A DNA stretch of 13,472 nucleotides, taken from positions 1 to 13,472 of the forward strand of contig MNWE01000048.1 in assembly GCA_001872265.1 (NCBI GenBank). Reading direction: 5' to 3'. Origin of the DNA: Parcubacteria group bacterium CG1_02_39_15. GTDB lineage: Bacteria > Patescibacteriota > Minisyncoccia > Minisyncoccales > Paceibacteraceae. Numbering within the stretch: the stretch's first letter is position 1; each line of letters opens with the position of its first letter. The notes below the pieces were generated by a model. It was given only the letters and a program-made list of their open reading frames with translations. It was not told where the DNA came from and did not search any database. Made by a program: the position numbers and the translations under genes. Of this stretch, positions 1-6,040 are shown piece after piece.

Positions 1-148
1 AGGGCCGAATCCAAAAAAGACCTCTGGCCAAATTTTCCCAAAATTTTATTGGATCTTTTCCTGCTTCTTGATATATTTTTTTATTGTTTATCCACGCCGA
101 TTTTTTAAATTCCTCACTCGGATAATACAAATCTCCTTTTTTCTGCAT
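1..148 (-). CDS. acs: Acetyl-CoA synthetase (AMP-forming), N-terminal part, cut by window edge
   Basis: Reading the minus strand from the ATG at 146-148 gives 49 codons that stay open to the window edge. The peptide has the features of the N-terminal cap of AMP-forming acetyl-CoA/propionyl-CoA synthetases: a start like DLYYPSEEFKKSAWI, then IYQEAGKDPIKFWENLARG and an aromatic end (LFWIRP). In the family this segment precedes the adenylate-forming domain, which would lie outside the window. The enzyme activates acetate with ATP and CoA in the cytoplasm. The ATG directly follows the TAA stop of the GIY-YIG gene, with no base between them and no clear Shine-Dalgarno sequence, so the 5' end may have been rearranged when that gene arrived. 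Other acyl-CoA synthetases of this subfamily cannot be excluded from 49 residues. Confidence 0.72.
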   Translation of the reverse strand, partial: MQKKGDLYYPSEEFKKSAWINNKKIYQEAGKDPIKFWENLARGLFWIRP

Positions 149-403
149 TTACCCTGTTAAATAAGATTTGAGTCGGTTCTTCAGAAACATTTTACCGAGA
201 TAAGTTTTTAGATACTTCTCTCGATGGGTAGCATCCTTTTGGTCTAGACATGCTTCGTAATATATTAGTTTCAGAGGCCTTCTGTCTTTCGTTGATTCCA
301 CCAGTCCTTTTCGATGTTGCTCAAATCTTAATTTTAAATTATTAGTATACCCCGTATATAATTTTTTATCTTTGCCCGACCTTAAAATATAAGCATAATA
401 CAT
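149..403 (-). CDS. Small stand-alone GIY-YIG nuclease-domain protein
   Basis: An 84-residue protein that is almost entirely one GIY-YIG domain. The GIY half reads YAYILRS (residues 3-9), the YIG half is degenerate YTGY (16-19), followed by Arg26 and His30. The metal-binding Glu is probably Glu62 in the HREKYLK motif. It belongs to the UPF0213/YhbQ-like group of single-domain GIY-YIG proteins, often misnamed excinuclease subunit C. Its cellular role is unknown; DNA cleavage is inferred from the fold. The gene lies between acs and the gap terminator and its stop codon touches the acs ATG. A 14-bp inverted repeat flanks it: one arm encodes its last residues (SYLTG plus stop), the other lies just upstream of its start. 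This suggests a mobile or recently inserted unit. Confidence 0.85.
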   Translation of the reverse strand: MYYAYILRSGKDKKLYTGYTNNLKLRFEQHRKGLVESTKDRRPLKLIYYEACLDQKDATHREKYLKTYLGKMFLKNRLKSYLTG

Positions 404-434
404 ACGACAAAGATTTAAAATTATTTAACAGGGT
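151..434. repeat. 14-bp perfect inverted repeat flanking the GIY-YIG gene
   Basis: Positions 421-434 read TTATTTAACAGGGT, and the exact reverse complement ACCCTGTTAAATAA occupies 151-164. The arms enclose 256 bases that contain nearly the whole GIY-YIG coding region. The inner arm overlaps the final codons of the gene. The identity is read directly from the sequence; a role as ends of a mobile unit is inference. Confidence 0.7.
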
Positions 435-450
435 TAATTCATATATTTTA

Positions 451-480
451 CCTTAAAATAAAAATCGGGGCAAAGCCCCG
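451..480 (-). terminator. Intrinsic terminator after gap
   Basis: On the minus strand, 25 bases beyond the gap stop codon, the stem CGGGGC (475-480) pairs with GCCCCG (466-471) around a 3-base loop. It is followed by ATTTTTATTTT, a U-rich tract in the transcript. This is a textbook rho-independent terminator and marks the end of the operon containing gap. The GIY-YIG gene downstream would then need its own promoter; none was convincingly found. Confidence 0.85.
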
Positions 481-505
481 TATATTTTAAGAAAAATTCT
501 TCAAG

Positions 506-1489
506 CTATTGAAGTTTCTTGCCCACATATTCGGCGAACTCCGCTAACCTACAGGCATAGCCCCATTCATTATCATACCAAGCCACCACCTTAATCAAGT
601 TATCAATAGCCATGGTTAAGGGAGAATCAACGATAGCTGAAAAAGAATTGCCCTTGTAATCGGAAGAAACCAAGGGAGCGTCTTCCACTCCCAGAATCCC
701 TTTCAGTTCTTTGTTCTGAGAAGCCTTTTTCATGGCGTAGTTAACCTCCTGGCTGGTTGTTTCCTTTTCCACGAGGCAAATCAAGTCCAGAGTGGAAACC
801 GTGGGAGTAGGAACCCTCAAAGCAATGCCGTCCAGTTTTCCCTCCAGCTCGGGGATCACCTTGCCTATGGCTGAGGCTGCTCCCGTGCTTGTCGGGACAA
901 TGTTCAAAGCGGCTGCTCTCGCTCTTCTTAAATCCTTGTGGGGTAAATCAAGAATTCGCTGGTCGTTGGTATAACTGTGGATAGTTGTCATAAAGCCCCT
1001 GACGATTTTAAAGCTGTCGTTCAAAACCTTGGCAACCGGAGCCAAACAATTGGTGGTGCAGGAAGCCATGGAAACGACGTTGTCTTTCCCGGCATCGTAT
1101 TTTTCCTCGTTCACCCCAAGAACGAAAGTCCCAATTTCTTTTGATTTGGAAGGAGCGGAAATTATGATTTTTTTCGCTCCGGCCTCCAGATGCTTTTTGG
1201 CGCCTTCAACCTCGGTGAAAAGGCCCGTGCATTCCAGAACAACATCAACCCCTAATTTCTTCCAGGGCAGATTTTCAGGATCTTTCTCGGCCAGGAACTG
1301 AATTTCTAAATCAATTGATTTTCCGAAAATGCCGTACAGCGAATCGTATTTTAAAAGATGTTTCAGGGTTGCCTTATCGGTCAAATCATTAATCGCCACC
1401 ACTTCCAAATCAGGGTGGTTGTCTAAAATTCTCCTAAAAACGGGCCTGCCAATTCTGCCGAACCCATTGATAGCAATTTTTATTGGCAT
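506..1489 (-). CDS. gap: Glyceraldehyde-3-phosphate dehydrogenase, type I
   Basis: A 327-residue protein of normal family length. It catalyses the NAD-linked phosphorylating oxidation of glyceraldehyde 3-phosphate in glycolysis. The N-terminal Rossmann motif INGFGRIGR (residues 8-16) and an Asp after the second strand (Asp35 in VAINDL) point to NAD use. The catalytic Cys is Cys144 in the SCTTNC motif, the paired His is His171, and the conserved C-terminal DNEWGY is present. The ATG at 1489 lies 2 bases after the glutaredoxin stop, and AGGA sits upstream at a plausible ribosome-binding distance. It is the last gene of a tight operon and is followed by a strong terminator. Co-transcription with glutaredoxin and a DsbA-like protein is unusual. 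GAPDH has an oxidation-sensitive active-site thiol, but a functional link to the glutaredoxin is only speculation. Confidence 0.97.
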   Translation of the reverse strand: MPIKIAINGFGRIGRPVFRRILDNHPDLEVVAINDLTDKATLKHLLKYDSLYGIFGKSIDLEIQFLAEKDPENLPWKKLGVDVVLECTGLFTEVEGAKKHLEAGAKKIIISAPSKSKEIGTFVLGVNEEKYDAGKDNVVSMASCTTNCLAPVAKVLNDSFKIVRGFMTTIHSYTNDQRILDLPHKDLRRARAAALNIVPTSTGAASAIGKVIPELEGKLDGIALRVPTPTVSTLDLICLVEKETTSQEVNYAMKKASQNKELKGILGVEDAPLVSSDYKGNSFSAIVDSPLTMAIDNLIKVVAWYDNEWGYACRLAEFAEYVGKKLQ

Positions 1490-1491
1490 AT

Positions 1492-1728
1492 CTATTTTAT
1501 TCCTAATAATTGAGAAATTTTTTCTTTGTCAAAACCAACGATCATCTGCCCGTCTATTTCTATTATCGGAACTTCCAATTTTCCCGTTTTCTTAATGAGT
1601 TCTTCTTTAGTTTTTTTATCCTGAGAAACATCAATCTCTTTAAAATCTATATTATGCTCTTTTAAAAATTCTTTTAAGGTAAAACAATAAGGACAACCAA
1701 CGGTAACATATACCTTTACCTTAACCAT
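1492..1728 (-). CDS. Glutaredoxin-like protein (CPYC)
   Basis: A 78-residue cytosolic protein with the compact glutaredoxin/NrdH-like fold: strand VKVYVTV, the active site Cys12-Pro-Tyr-Cys15, the cis-proline motif VPIIEI (Pro54) and a GFDKEKISQLL tail typical of small YruB/NrdH-type glutaredoxins. It probably reduces disulfides using glutathione, thioredoxin reductase or another low-molecular-weight thiol; which one is not visible here. The start at 1728 was chosen over an in-frame ATG at 1773 because the longer form adds 15 unrelated residues that lie inside the preceding gene, and because 1728 is one base after that gene's stop. It is tightly packed between the DsbA-like gene and gap (2 bases), so co-translation in one operon is likely. 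Confidence 0.9.
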   Translation of the reverse strand: MVKVKVYVTVGCPYCFTLKEFLKEHNIDFKEIDVSQDKKTKEELIKKTGKLEVPIIEIDGQMIVGFDKEKISQLLGIK

Positions 1729-1729
1729 A

Positions 1730-2719
1730 TTATTGACACTGTCCGCTGCTACCAGACCCGGTTCCGCCACCAAACCCCGGCGAGGGCGACTCGCTGGAAA
1801 GGGCTTGCGAACACTCTTCTGGCAGCGAATTAAACGATTGGCAGACCACTTCTTTGAACTTTTCTGGCGACCTTGGGTTGATATTAACTATCTTGTCGTT
1901 GATTACTACCGTTGGAGAACCCTGAACTCCGTATTTATCATTGAGACCGGCCTGAACGCCAAATTTGGGATATGTTCCATTTAACCAAGTGTTTTTATCG
2001 TTATATTGGCTGGTAATACTGTATTCTTGGTCAGTATTGGATACGCAAGCTGTCAGGTTTGTCTTGTCTATATTGGTCTGGGAAAGACACTTCTCAAAAT
2101 CGCCATCTGCCACGAAGCAGCTTAAATAATCGTAGTATTTTCCCTTTTGTTCTTTTTGAATACAATACTGCCTTAAATTTTCATCAATTTCTTGTTTTTC
2201 ATGCATTATATAGTCCACGAAATATACCCCCATATTAACTTTATCTTTCAATAAATCATAAACCGGGAGGAACATTTTTTGGGCCTGAAGTCCGTAAGGG
2301 CAATAGCTCATCACAAAAAGTTTAACATCAGGAACGTCCTCTTTGACAGTTTCAGAGTTAGCTTCTCCAGCGGCTGGCTCCTCTAAAGATTCTTCCTCTA
2401 AGACATAGCCGCCGGGAAATAAAAATTTCCCGTCTTTGGTAACGTAAGAATCGAATTCTTGATCGCCGACCATAAGACGCATTTTCAAAATATCTCCTTC
2501 TTCTGTTACGCTTATCAAGGAAGCAGTGGCTCCATTGGTTAAGGTGTCTTTATTTTTATTTATATAATCTATGGCTTTCTCGGCTACGGCTTGAAAAGAA
2601 GGAGATTCTTCAGAACTTAACTCGGAAACCTTTTCTTGGTTTATGTAGACCAAGGCGCCGGCAATCGCAATCCCGGCGATAATTATTGATACAGGAATTA
2701 AAATTTTATTTATGTTCAT
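1730..2719 (-). CDS. Membrane-anchored DsbA-like thioredoxin-fold protein with CPYG site
   Basis: 329 residues. One N-terminal membrane segment (about 5-26, rich in Ile/Ala) anchors the protein, with the rest predicted outside. Residues 40-110 form a small module of unknown type. The thioredoxin-fold domain spans about 132-305: strand VKLFVMSY, the motif Cys140-Pro-Tyr-Gly143, a Cys-rich helical insertion (Cys186, 201, 211, 225) and the cis-proline motif GSPT (Pro269). Cys293 and Cys303 follow. The second active-site Cys is Gly, so a simple CXXC disulfide exchange is not possible. The tail is Gly/Ser-rich and ends GQCQ with Cys328. A longer start at 2761 exists, but it overlaps the DUF1858 gene and puts a charged stretch before the membrane segment. 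It is co-transcribed with a glutaredoxin. The family resembles DsbA-like proteins common in CPR bacteria and archaea; the substrate is unknown. Confidence 0.82.
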   Translation of the reverse strand: MNINKILIPVSIIIAGIAIAGALVYINQEKVSELSSEESPSFQAVAEKAIDYINKNKDTLTNGATASLISVTEEGDILKMRLMVGDQEFDSYVTKDGKFLFPGGYVLEEESLEEPAAGEANSETVKEDVPDVKLFVMSYCPYGLQAQKMFLPVYDLLKDKVNMGVYFVDYIMHEKQEIDENLRQYCIQKEQKGKYYDYLSCFVADGDFEKCLSQTNIDKTNLTACVSNTDQEYSITSQYNDKNTWLNGTYPKFGVQAGLNDKYGVQGSPTVVINDKIVNINPRSPEKFKEVVCQSFNSLPEECSQALSSESPSPGFGGGTGSGSSGQCQ

Positions 2720-2741
2720 ATTCTTTAATTTACCATAAAAC

Positions 2742-2954
2742 CTACTTTTTGTAAACCCCATTTAGCTCTTTCAGCAACTTCTCAATATCTATACCGTACA
2801 TTTGGCAAATATCACCAAGTTTCAGATTTTCCATTTCCAGCTTAGCAAAAGGACAACCTACGCAAGGTATATTGCGTTTTACCAAAATTTTTTCAGCTTC
2901 CGGATTTTTCAAAATCTCATCCAAAGTTGTTTCTTTTGTAATTTTATTTGCCAT
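2742..2954 (-). CDS. DUF1858 domain protein
   Basis: A 70-residue protein consisting of a single DUF1858 domain: ITKETTLDEILKNPEAEKIL, then the signature PCVGCPFAKLEMENL with Cys31 and Cys34, and a C-terminal helix pair (LGDICQMYGIDIEKLLKEL, with an extra Cys50). The domain is known as a stand-alone protein or fused to disulfide reductase and hybrid-cluster-related proteins. Its biochemical role is not established, but a redox or metal role for the CXXC pair is plausible. The ATG lies 1 base after the stop of the serA-like gene, and the DsbA-like gene begins 22 bases downstream, so it sits at the join between the metabolic and thiol parts of the operon. Confidence 0.88.
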   Translation of the reverse strand: MANKITKETTLDEILKNPEAEKILVKRNIPCVGCPFAKLEMENLKLGDICQMYGIDIEKLLKELNGVYKK

Positions 2955-2955
2955 T

Positions 2956-3861
2956 CTAATGATCAGCTTTAAAAAACTTTACTATTGTTTCAGCTATTTC
3001 TATGCCTGCCCTTTTTTGAGCTTCTATTGTTTGAGCTCCTAAATGCGGGGTAACAACAACATTTGGAAGTTCTAATAATTTATTTCCAATAGCCGGTTCT
3101 TTTTCAAAAACATCTAAACCGACGGCAAAAAATTTTCCCCCGCTAAGCATCTCATAAAGAGCTTCTTCATCGATTATTCCTCCACGGGCACAGTTTATAA
3201 AAATAGTTCCCTCTTTCATTTTTGAAAAGAGTTCTCTTGAGACAAGGTGATATGTTTGAGGTGTAAGGGGGACGTGAACTGTTATTATATCCGAGAGGGT
3301 AAAAAGACTATCTAAGCTGACCTTCTCTACGCCTTCAAAATAATCAATGCTCGGATCATAAAATATTACTTTCATTCCCAAAGAGATGGCCCTTTTTGCC
3401 ACTTCTTTTCCTATTCTTCCTAAACCAATTATTCCTAAGGTTTTTCCATAAATTTCTACTCCTTCCAATTTTTCTTTCTCCCATTTTCCTTCTTTTAGAA
3501 AAAGAGTAGCTTTTTTAATGTTTCTAGCACAAGCAAAAATTAACCCTAAAGTTAGCTCAGCTACCGAAACAGTAACCGCCTCGGGAGTATTGAGAACCTC
3601 TATCTTTTTATCCCTTACCGCCTCTAAATCAATATTATCTAAGCCCGTTCCTGCTCTGCCAATTACTTTTAAATTATTGGCTGCGCCAATTATTTCTTTG
3701 TCTAGTTTTGTTTTACTCCGGAGTATTATTCCATCCACCTCTTTAATTGCCATTTTTAATTCTTCTTTTGACAATCCAATTTTCTCAATCACTTCAAATC
3801 CTTCTCTTCTAAGAATTTCTTTTCCTTCTAGTGAAATAGGGTCGGTTATTAAAATTTTCAT
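2956..3861 (-). CDS. serA: D-3-phosphoglycerate dehydrogenase-like 2-hydroxyacid dehydrogenase, short form
   Basis: 301 residues of the D-isomer 2-hydroxyacid dehydrogenase family. It has the N-terminal substrate-binding lobe (VIGRAGTGLDNID at 67-79), the NAD-binding motif GLGRIG (146-151) with Asp169 after the second strand, and the catalytic set Arg226 (CARGG), Glu255 (EKEP) and His273 (PHLGAQT). These match phosphoglycerate dehydrogenase, which oxidises 3-phosphoglycerate to 3-phosphohydroxypyruvate in serine synthesis. The C-terminal ASB and ACT regulatory domains of long SerA are missing, so serine feedback of that kind is unlikely. It sits 3 bases after a class V aminotransferase gene that could supply the next step. 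Another 2-hydroxyacid substrate such as glyoxylate or hydroxypyruvate is the main alternative. Confidence 0.85.
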   Translation of the reverse strand: MKILITDPISLEGKEILRREGFEVIEKIGLSKEELKMAIKEVDGIILRSKTKLDKEIIGAANNLKVIGRAGTGLDNIDLEAVRDKKIEVLNTPEAVTVSVAELTLGLIFACARNIKKATLFLKEGKWEKEKLEGVEIYGKTLGIIGLGRIGKEVAKRAISLGMKVIFYDPSIDYFEGVEKVSLDSLFTLSDIITVHVPLTPQTYHLVSRELFSKMKEGTIFINCARGGIIDEEALYEMLSGGKFFAVGLDVFEKEPAIGNKLLELPNVVVTPHLGAQTIEAQKRAGIEIAETIVKFFKADH

Positions 3862-3864
3862 ACT

Positions 3865-4932
3865 TTATAACTTTAAAACCTCATCTAAGTTCTTCGTCAA
3901 CTCTTTAACTTCAACTAAGGTTAAATCTCCCATGTGAGCAATTCTAAATGTTTTTTCTTTTAATTTTCCATACCCATTAGCTATAGTAAATCCTTTCTCC
4001 CCTAATTTTTTGATTAAATCCGAAACATATATTCCTTTTGTATTTTTGATTACAGTTAGGGTTGGAGATTCATAACCTTTTTCAGGGAAGAGAGAGAAAT
4101 ACTTTTCTGCCCAACTCCTCACATGGCCAGCCATAATCTGGTGTCTTTTATATCTATTTTTAATCCCCTCTTTTAAGATTTTATTTAAGGAAAAATCTAA
4201 AGCATAAAAAAGAGAGACTGCTGGTGTGGCTGGAGTTTCTCTTTTTTCGTCGAAAAATTTTTTCATTAAGAGAAAATCAAAATAATATCCTCTATTTTTA
4301 ACTTCTATCGCCCTTTTGAGAGCTTTTTCAGACACTATGGCAATGGATAAGCCCGGCGGTATAGCCAAACATTTCTGAGGGGCGGAAATTAAAACATCAA
4401 TCCCCCAATCTTTGACTTTTATTTCTGTTCCCCCTAAAGAACTTACAGCATCAACTAAATAAATAACTTCTGGAAATTCTTTTACTATTTTCCCTATTTC
4501 CTTTATGGGATGTAAAACGCCGGTTGAGGTCTCGCTATGAGTGACAAAAAGAGTATCGTATTTTTTTGTCTTCAATCTCTCTCTAATTTTTTCAGGATTT
4601 ACCGCTTTCCCCCATTCTACTTCTATTAGATCCGCTGCCTTCCCATTTGCTTTCGAGATCTTATACCATAATTCTCCAAATGCTCCTCCACCAACATGCA
4701 GGGCCCTTTTTTTAACAAAATTTCTGACTGCTCCCTCCATCGCCCCTGTCCCTGATGAAGTAACGATAAAAATTTGATTTTTTGTATTTAAAATCTTTTG
4801 TAATTTTAAGACAATCCCAAGATAGAGGTTGGAGAATTCAGGTCCTCGATGGTTTATCAGTGGTTTTGTCTGAGAAAGAAGTACATCCTTTTTTACTTCC
4901 GTCGGTCCAGGAATAAAAAGTTTTTTATGCAT
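3865..4932 (-). CDS. Class V aminotransferase (alanine/serine-glyoxylate or phosphoserine type)
   Basis: 355 residues, a fold-type I pyridoxal-phosphate enzyme. Visible features are the N-terminal IPGPTEV, the cofactor-phosphate loop SSGTGAMEG (59-67), the ring-binding Asp in LVDAVSS (Asp161) and the Schiff-base Lys187 in SAPQKCL. The C-terminal small domain ends in RIAHMGDLT, a pattern of the alanine-glyoxylate/serine-glyoxylate group. Members of this group also serve as phosphoserine aminotransferase in some archaea and bacteria. The adjacency to a serA-like gene makes that role likely here, converting phosphohydroxypyruvate with glutamate to phosphoserine. No serB is in the window. The start at 4932 has no clear ribosome-binding site and lies 9 bases after the stop of a remnant SDR 3' end, suggesting the original upstream partner has been lost. 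Confidence 0.85.
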   Translation of the reverse strand: MHKKLFIPGPTEVKKDVLLSQTKPLINHRGPEFSNLYLGIVLKLQKILNTKNQIFIVTSSGTGAMEGAVRNFVKKRALHVGGGAFGELWYKISKANGKAADLIEVEWGKAVNPEKIRERLKTKKYDTLFVTHSETSTGVLHPIKEIGKIVKEFPEVIYLVDAVSSLGGTEIKVKDWGIDVLISAPQKCLAIPPGLSIAIVSEKALKRAIEVKNRGYYFDFLLMKKFFDEKRETPATPAVSLFYALDFSLNKILKEGIKNRYKRHQIMAGHVRSWAEKYFSLFPEKGYESPTLTVIKNTKGIYVSDLIKKLGEKGFTIANGYGKLKEKTFRIAHMGDLTLVEVKELTKNLDEVLKL

Positions 4933-4941
4933 TTTATTGTC

Positions 4942-4995
4942 TTAGCCAGCTAACCAGCCACCATCAATTACTACGGTGGAGCCGGTCATGTGTGA
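4942..4995 (-). pseudogene. Severed 3' end of a second short-chain dehydrogenase gene
   Basis: The minus strand reads HMTGSTVVIDGGWLAG followed by TAA (4942-4944), the same C-terminus as the intact SDR at 5192-5956 (YMTGSTVVIDGGWLAG). Bases 4969-4991 are identical to 5219-5241. Nearer the stop the two differ mostly by synonymous changes, so this was once a separately evolving coding copy. Homology stops upstream of about 4995 and no start exists. Its stop lies 9 bases before the aminotransferase ATG. Confidence 0.82.
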
Positions 4996-5014
4996 TAAAT
5001 TTAAAATAACTTGA

Positions 5015-5173
5015 GGGCGCTTGCCGAAGGTGACACTTCGGAGCCGAGCCGTAGTATATTCTTTGTATTTTCTTCTAAGACAAGCGGGGCTCGGCGAGAA
5101 ATAGCAGCAGCTGGGAAATAACCTTTATTTTTACCTCTAAAGCTGACTGCGTGTCACCTGAGGAAAGCTGCCC
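5015..5173. repeat. Structured inverted-repeat element between SDR remnant and SDR gene
   Basis: This stretch has no gene. Outer arms 5015-5036 and 5151-5173 pair at 19 of 22 positions with one bulge and include the perfect pair AGGTGACAC/GTGTCACCT. An inner perfect 8-bp pair GCCGAGCC (5043-5050) and GGCTCGGC (5088-5095) is nested inside. A competing local hairpin CCGAAG-6-CTTCGG (5024-5041) uses the same bases as the outer stem, so the two folds exclude each other. It could be a small non-autonomous mobile element or the folded leader of the aminotransferase-serA operon. No known riboswitch consensus was recognised. Confidence 0.65.
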
Positions 5174-5191
5174 GAAGAATATTTTCAAAAA

Positions 5192-5956
5192 CTATCCTGC
5201 CAGCCAACCGCCGTCTATTACTACGGTGGAGCCGGTCATGTAAGAGGAATCATCTGAAACTAAAAACAAAACTAAATTAGAAACTTCTTCCGGTTTTCCC
5301 ATCCGATGAAGAGGGACTCTGGCTAAGACTCCTTCCATTGTTTTGGGATCAGTTTTTAAGAGATCTACCATTGGTGTTTCAATAGCTCCCGGCGAGATGG
5401 CGTTAACTCTAATGTTAAACGGAGCCAATTCTACGGCTAAGGCCTCGGTCATTCCGACAATTCCTCCTTTGGAAGCACAATAATGGACAATATTGGGCAT
5501 CCCCACTCCTTGCTGCCCCATAGCTACAGAGGCAATATTAACAATCACTCCCGATTTTTGTTTTACCATCTCTTTTGCCGCTGCCTGGGCGCAAAGAAAA
5601 TATCCTTTCAGGTTGATATTTATGGTCCTGTCCCATTCTTCTTCGGTTATTTCCAAAAAGGGTTTAAATTGGCAAATCCCGGCATTATTGACTAAAATAT
5701 CTATCCTGCCCCATTTACCAATAGCCTGCTTTACCATATTTTCTACTTCCCCTTTTTTGGTGACGTCGCACTTAACAGCCATCGCCTCTCCTCTATTTTT
5801 TTTAATTTCATCAACTACTTTTTGACATTCCTCCTCTGAAATATCGGAAACCACCACCTTGGCTCCGGCCTTTGCCAGTCTCAGAGCGTGGGATTTCCCC
5901 ATTCCCCGCCTGGCTCCAGTAATAATAGCGACTTTTTCTTTTAAATCTGAGCTCAT
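5192..5956 (-). CDS. Short-chain dehydrogenase/reductase (classical SDR)
   Basis: 254 residues, the usual classical SDR length. The cofactor motif is TGARRGMG (13-20); Asp38 at the end of the second strand favours NAD(H) over NADP(H). Next are NNAG (90-93), the catalytic Ser143 in NIASVA, and Tyr159/Lys163 in YCASK, followed by the SPGAIETPM segment. The C-terminus ITGGS-type region reads YMTGSTVVIDGG. It resembles 3-oxoacyl-ACP reductases and glucose-1-dehydrogenase-like SDRs, but the substrate cannot be read from sequence. A remnant of a homologous 3' end lies 250 bases downstream, which shows that two related copies met here. The gene has a possible promoter of its own upstream (TATAAT at 6012-6017). 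Confidence 0.9.
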   Translation of the reverse strand: MSSDLKEKVAIITGARRGMGKSHALRLAKAGAKVVVSDISEEECQKVVDEIKKNRGEAMAVKCDVTKKGEVENMVKQAIGKWGRIDILVNNAGICQFKPFLEITEEEWDRTININLKGYFLCAQAAAKEMVKQKSGVIVNIASVAMGQQGVGMPNIVHYCASKGGIVGMTEALAVELAPFNIRVNAISPGAIETPMVDLLKTDPKTMEGVLARVPLHRMGKPEEVSNLVLFLVSDDSSYMTGSTVVIDGGWLAG

Positions 5957-6011
5957 ATTGTTCTAATCTTTGTTACTAAAACGACCTTTTACTGCTTTAA
6001 TATTATTATTG

Positions 6012-6040
6012 ATTATAGCGGATTTAACCAAACATTAAAA
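6012..6040 (-). promoter_or_regulatory. Possible promoter for the SDR gene
   Basis: A perfect TATAAT -10 box lies on the minus strand at 6012-6017, 55 bases upstream of the SDR ATG in a 67-base intergenic gap. The -35 region at 17-base spacing reads TTTTAA (6035-6040), a poor match, and lies inside the end of the upstream gene. The call rests mainly on the -10 box in an AT-rich stretch. Confidence 0.35.

Noticed and set aside
1729..1773. Longer glutaredoxin beginning at 1773
   Set aside because: The extra 15 residues overlap the end of the DsbA-like gene in another frame and do not resemble glutaredoxin; the fold starts at the Met at 1728.
2720..2761. Longer DsbA-like protein beginning at 2761
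   Set aside because: It would overlap the DUF1858 gene by 20 bases and place a charged segment before the membrane anchor; the Met at 2719 gives a normal anchor.
3518..3937. 139-residue plus-strand open frame
   Set aside because: It lies antisense to the serA-like gene and aminotransferase end, has no recognisable domain and shows the composition of a shadow frame.
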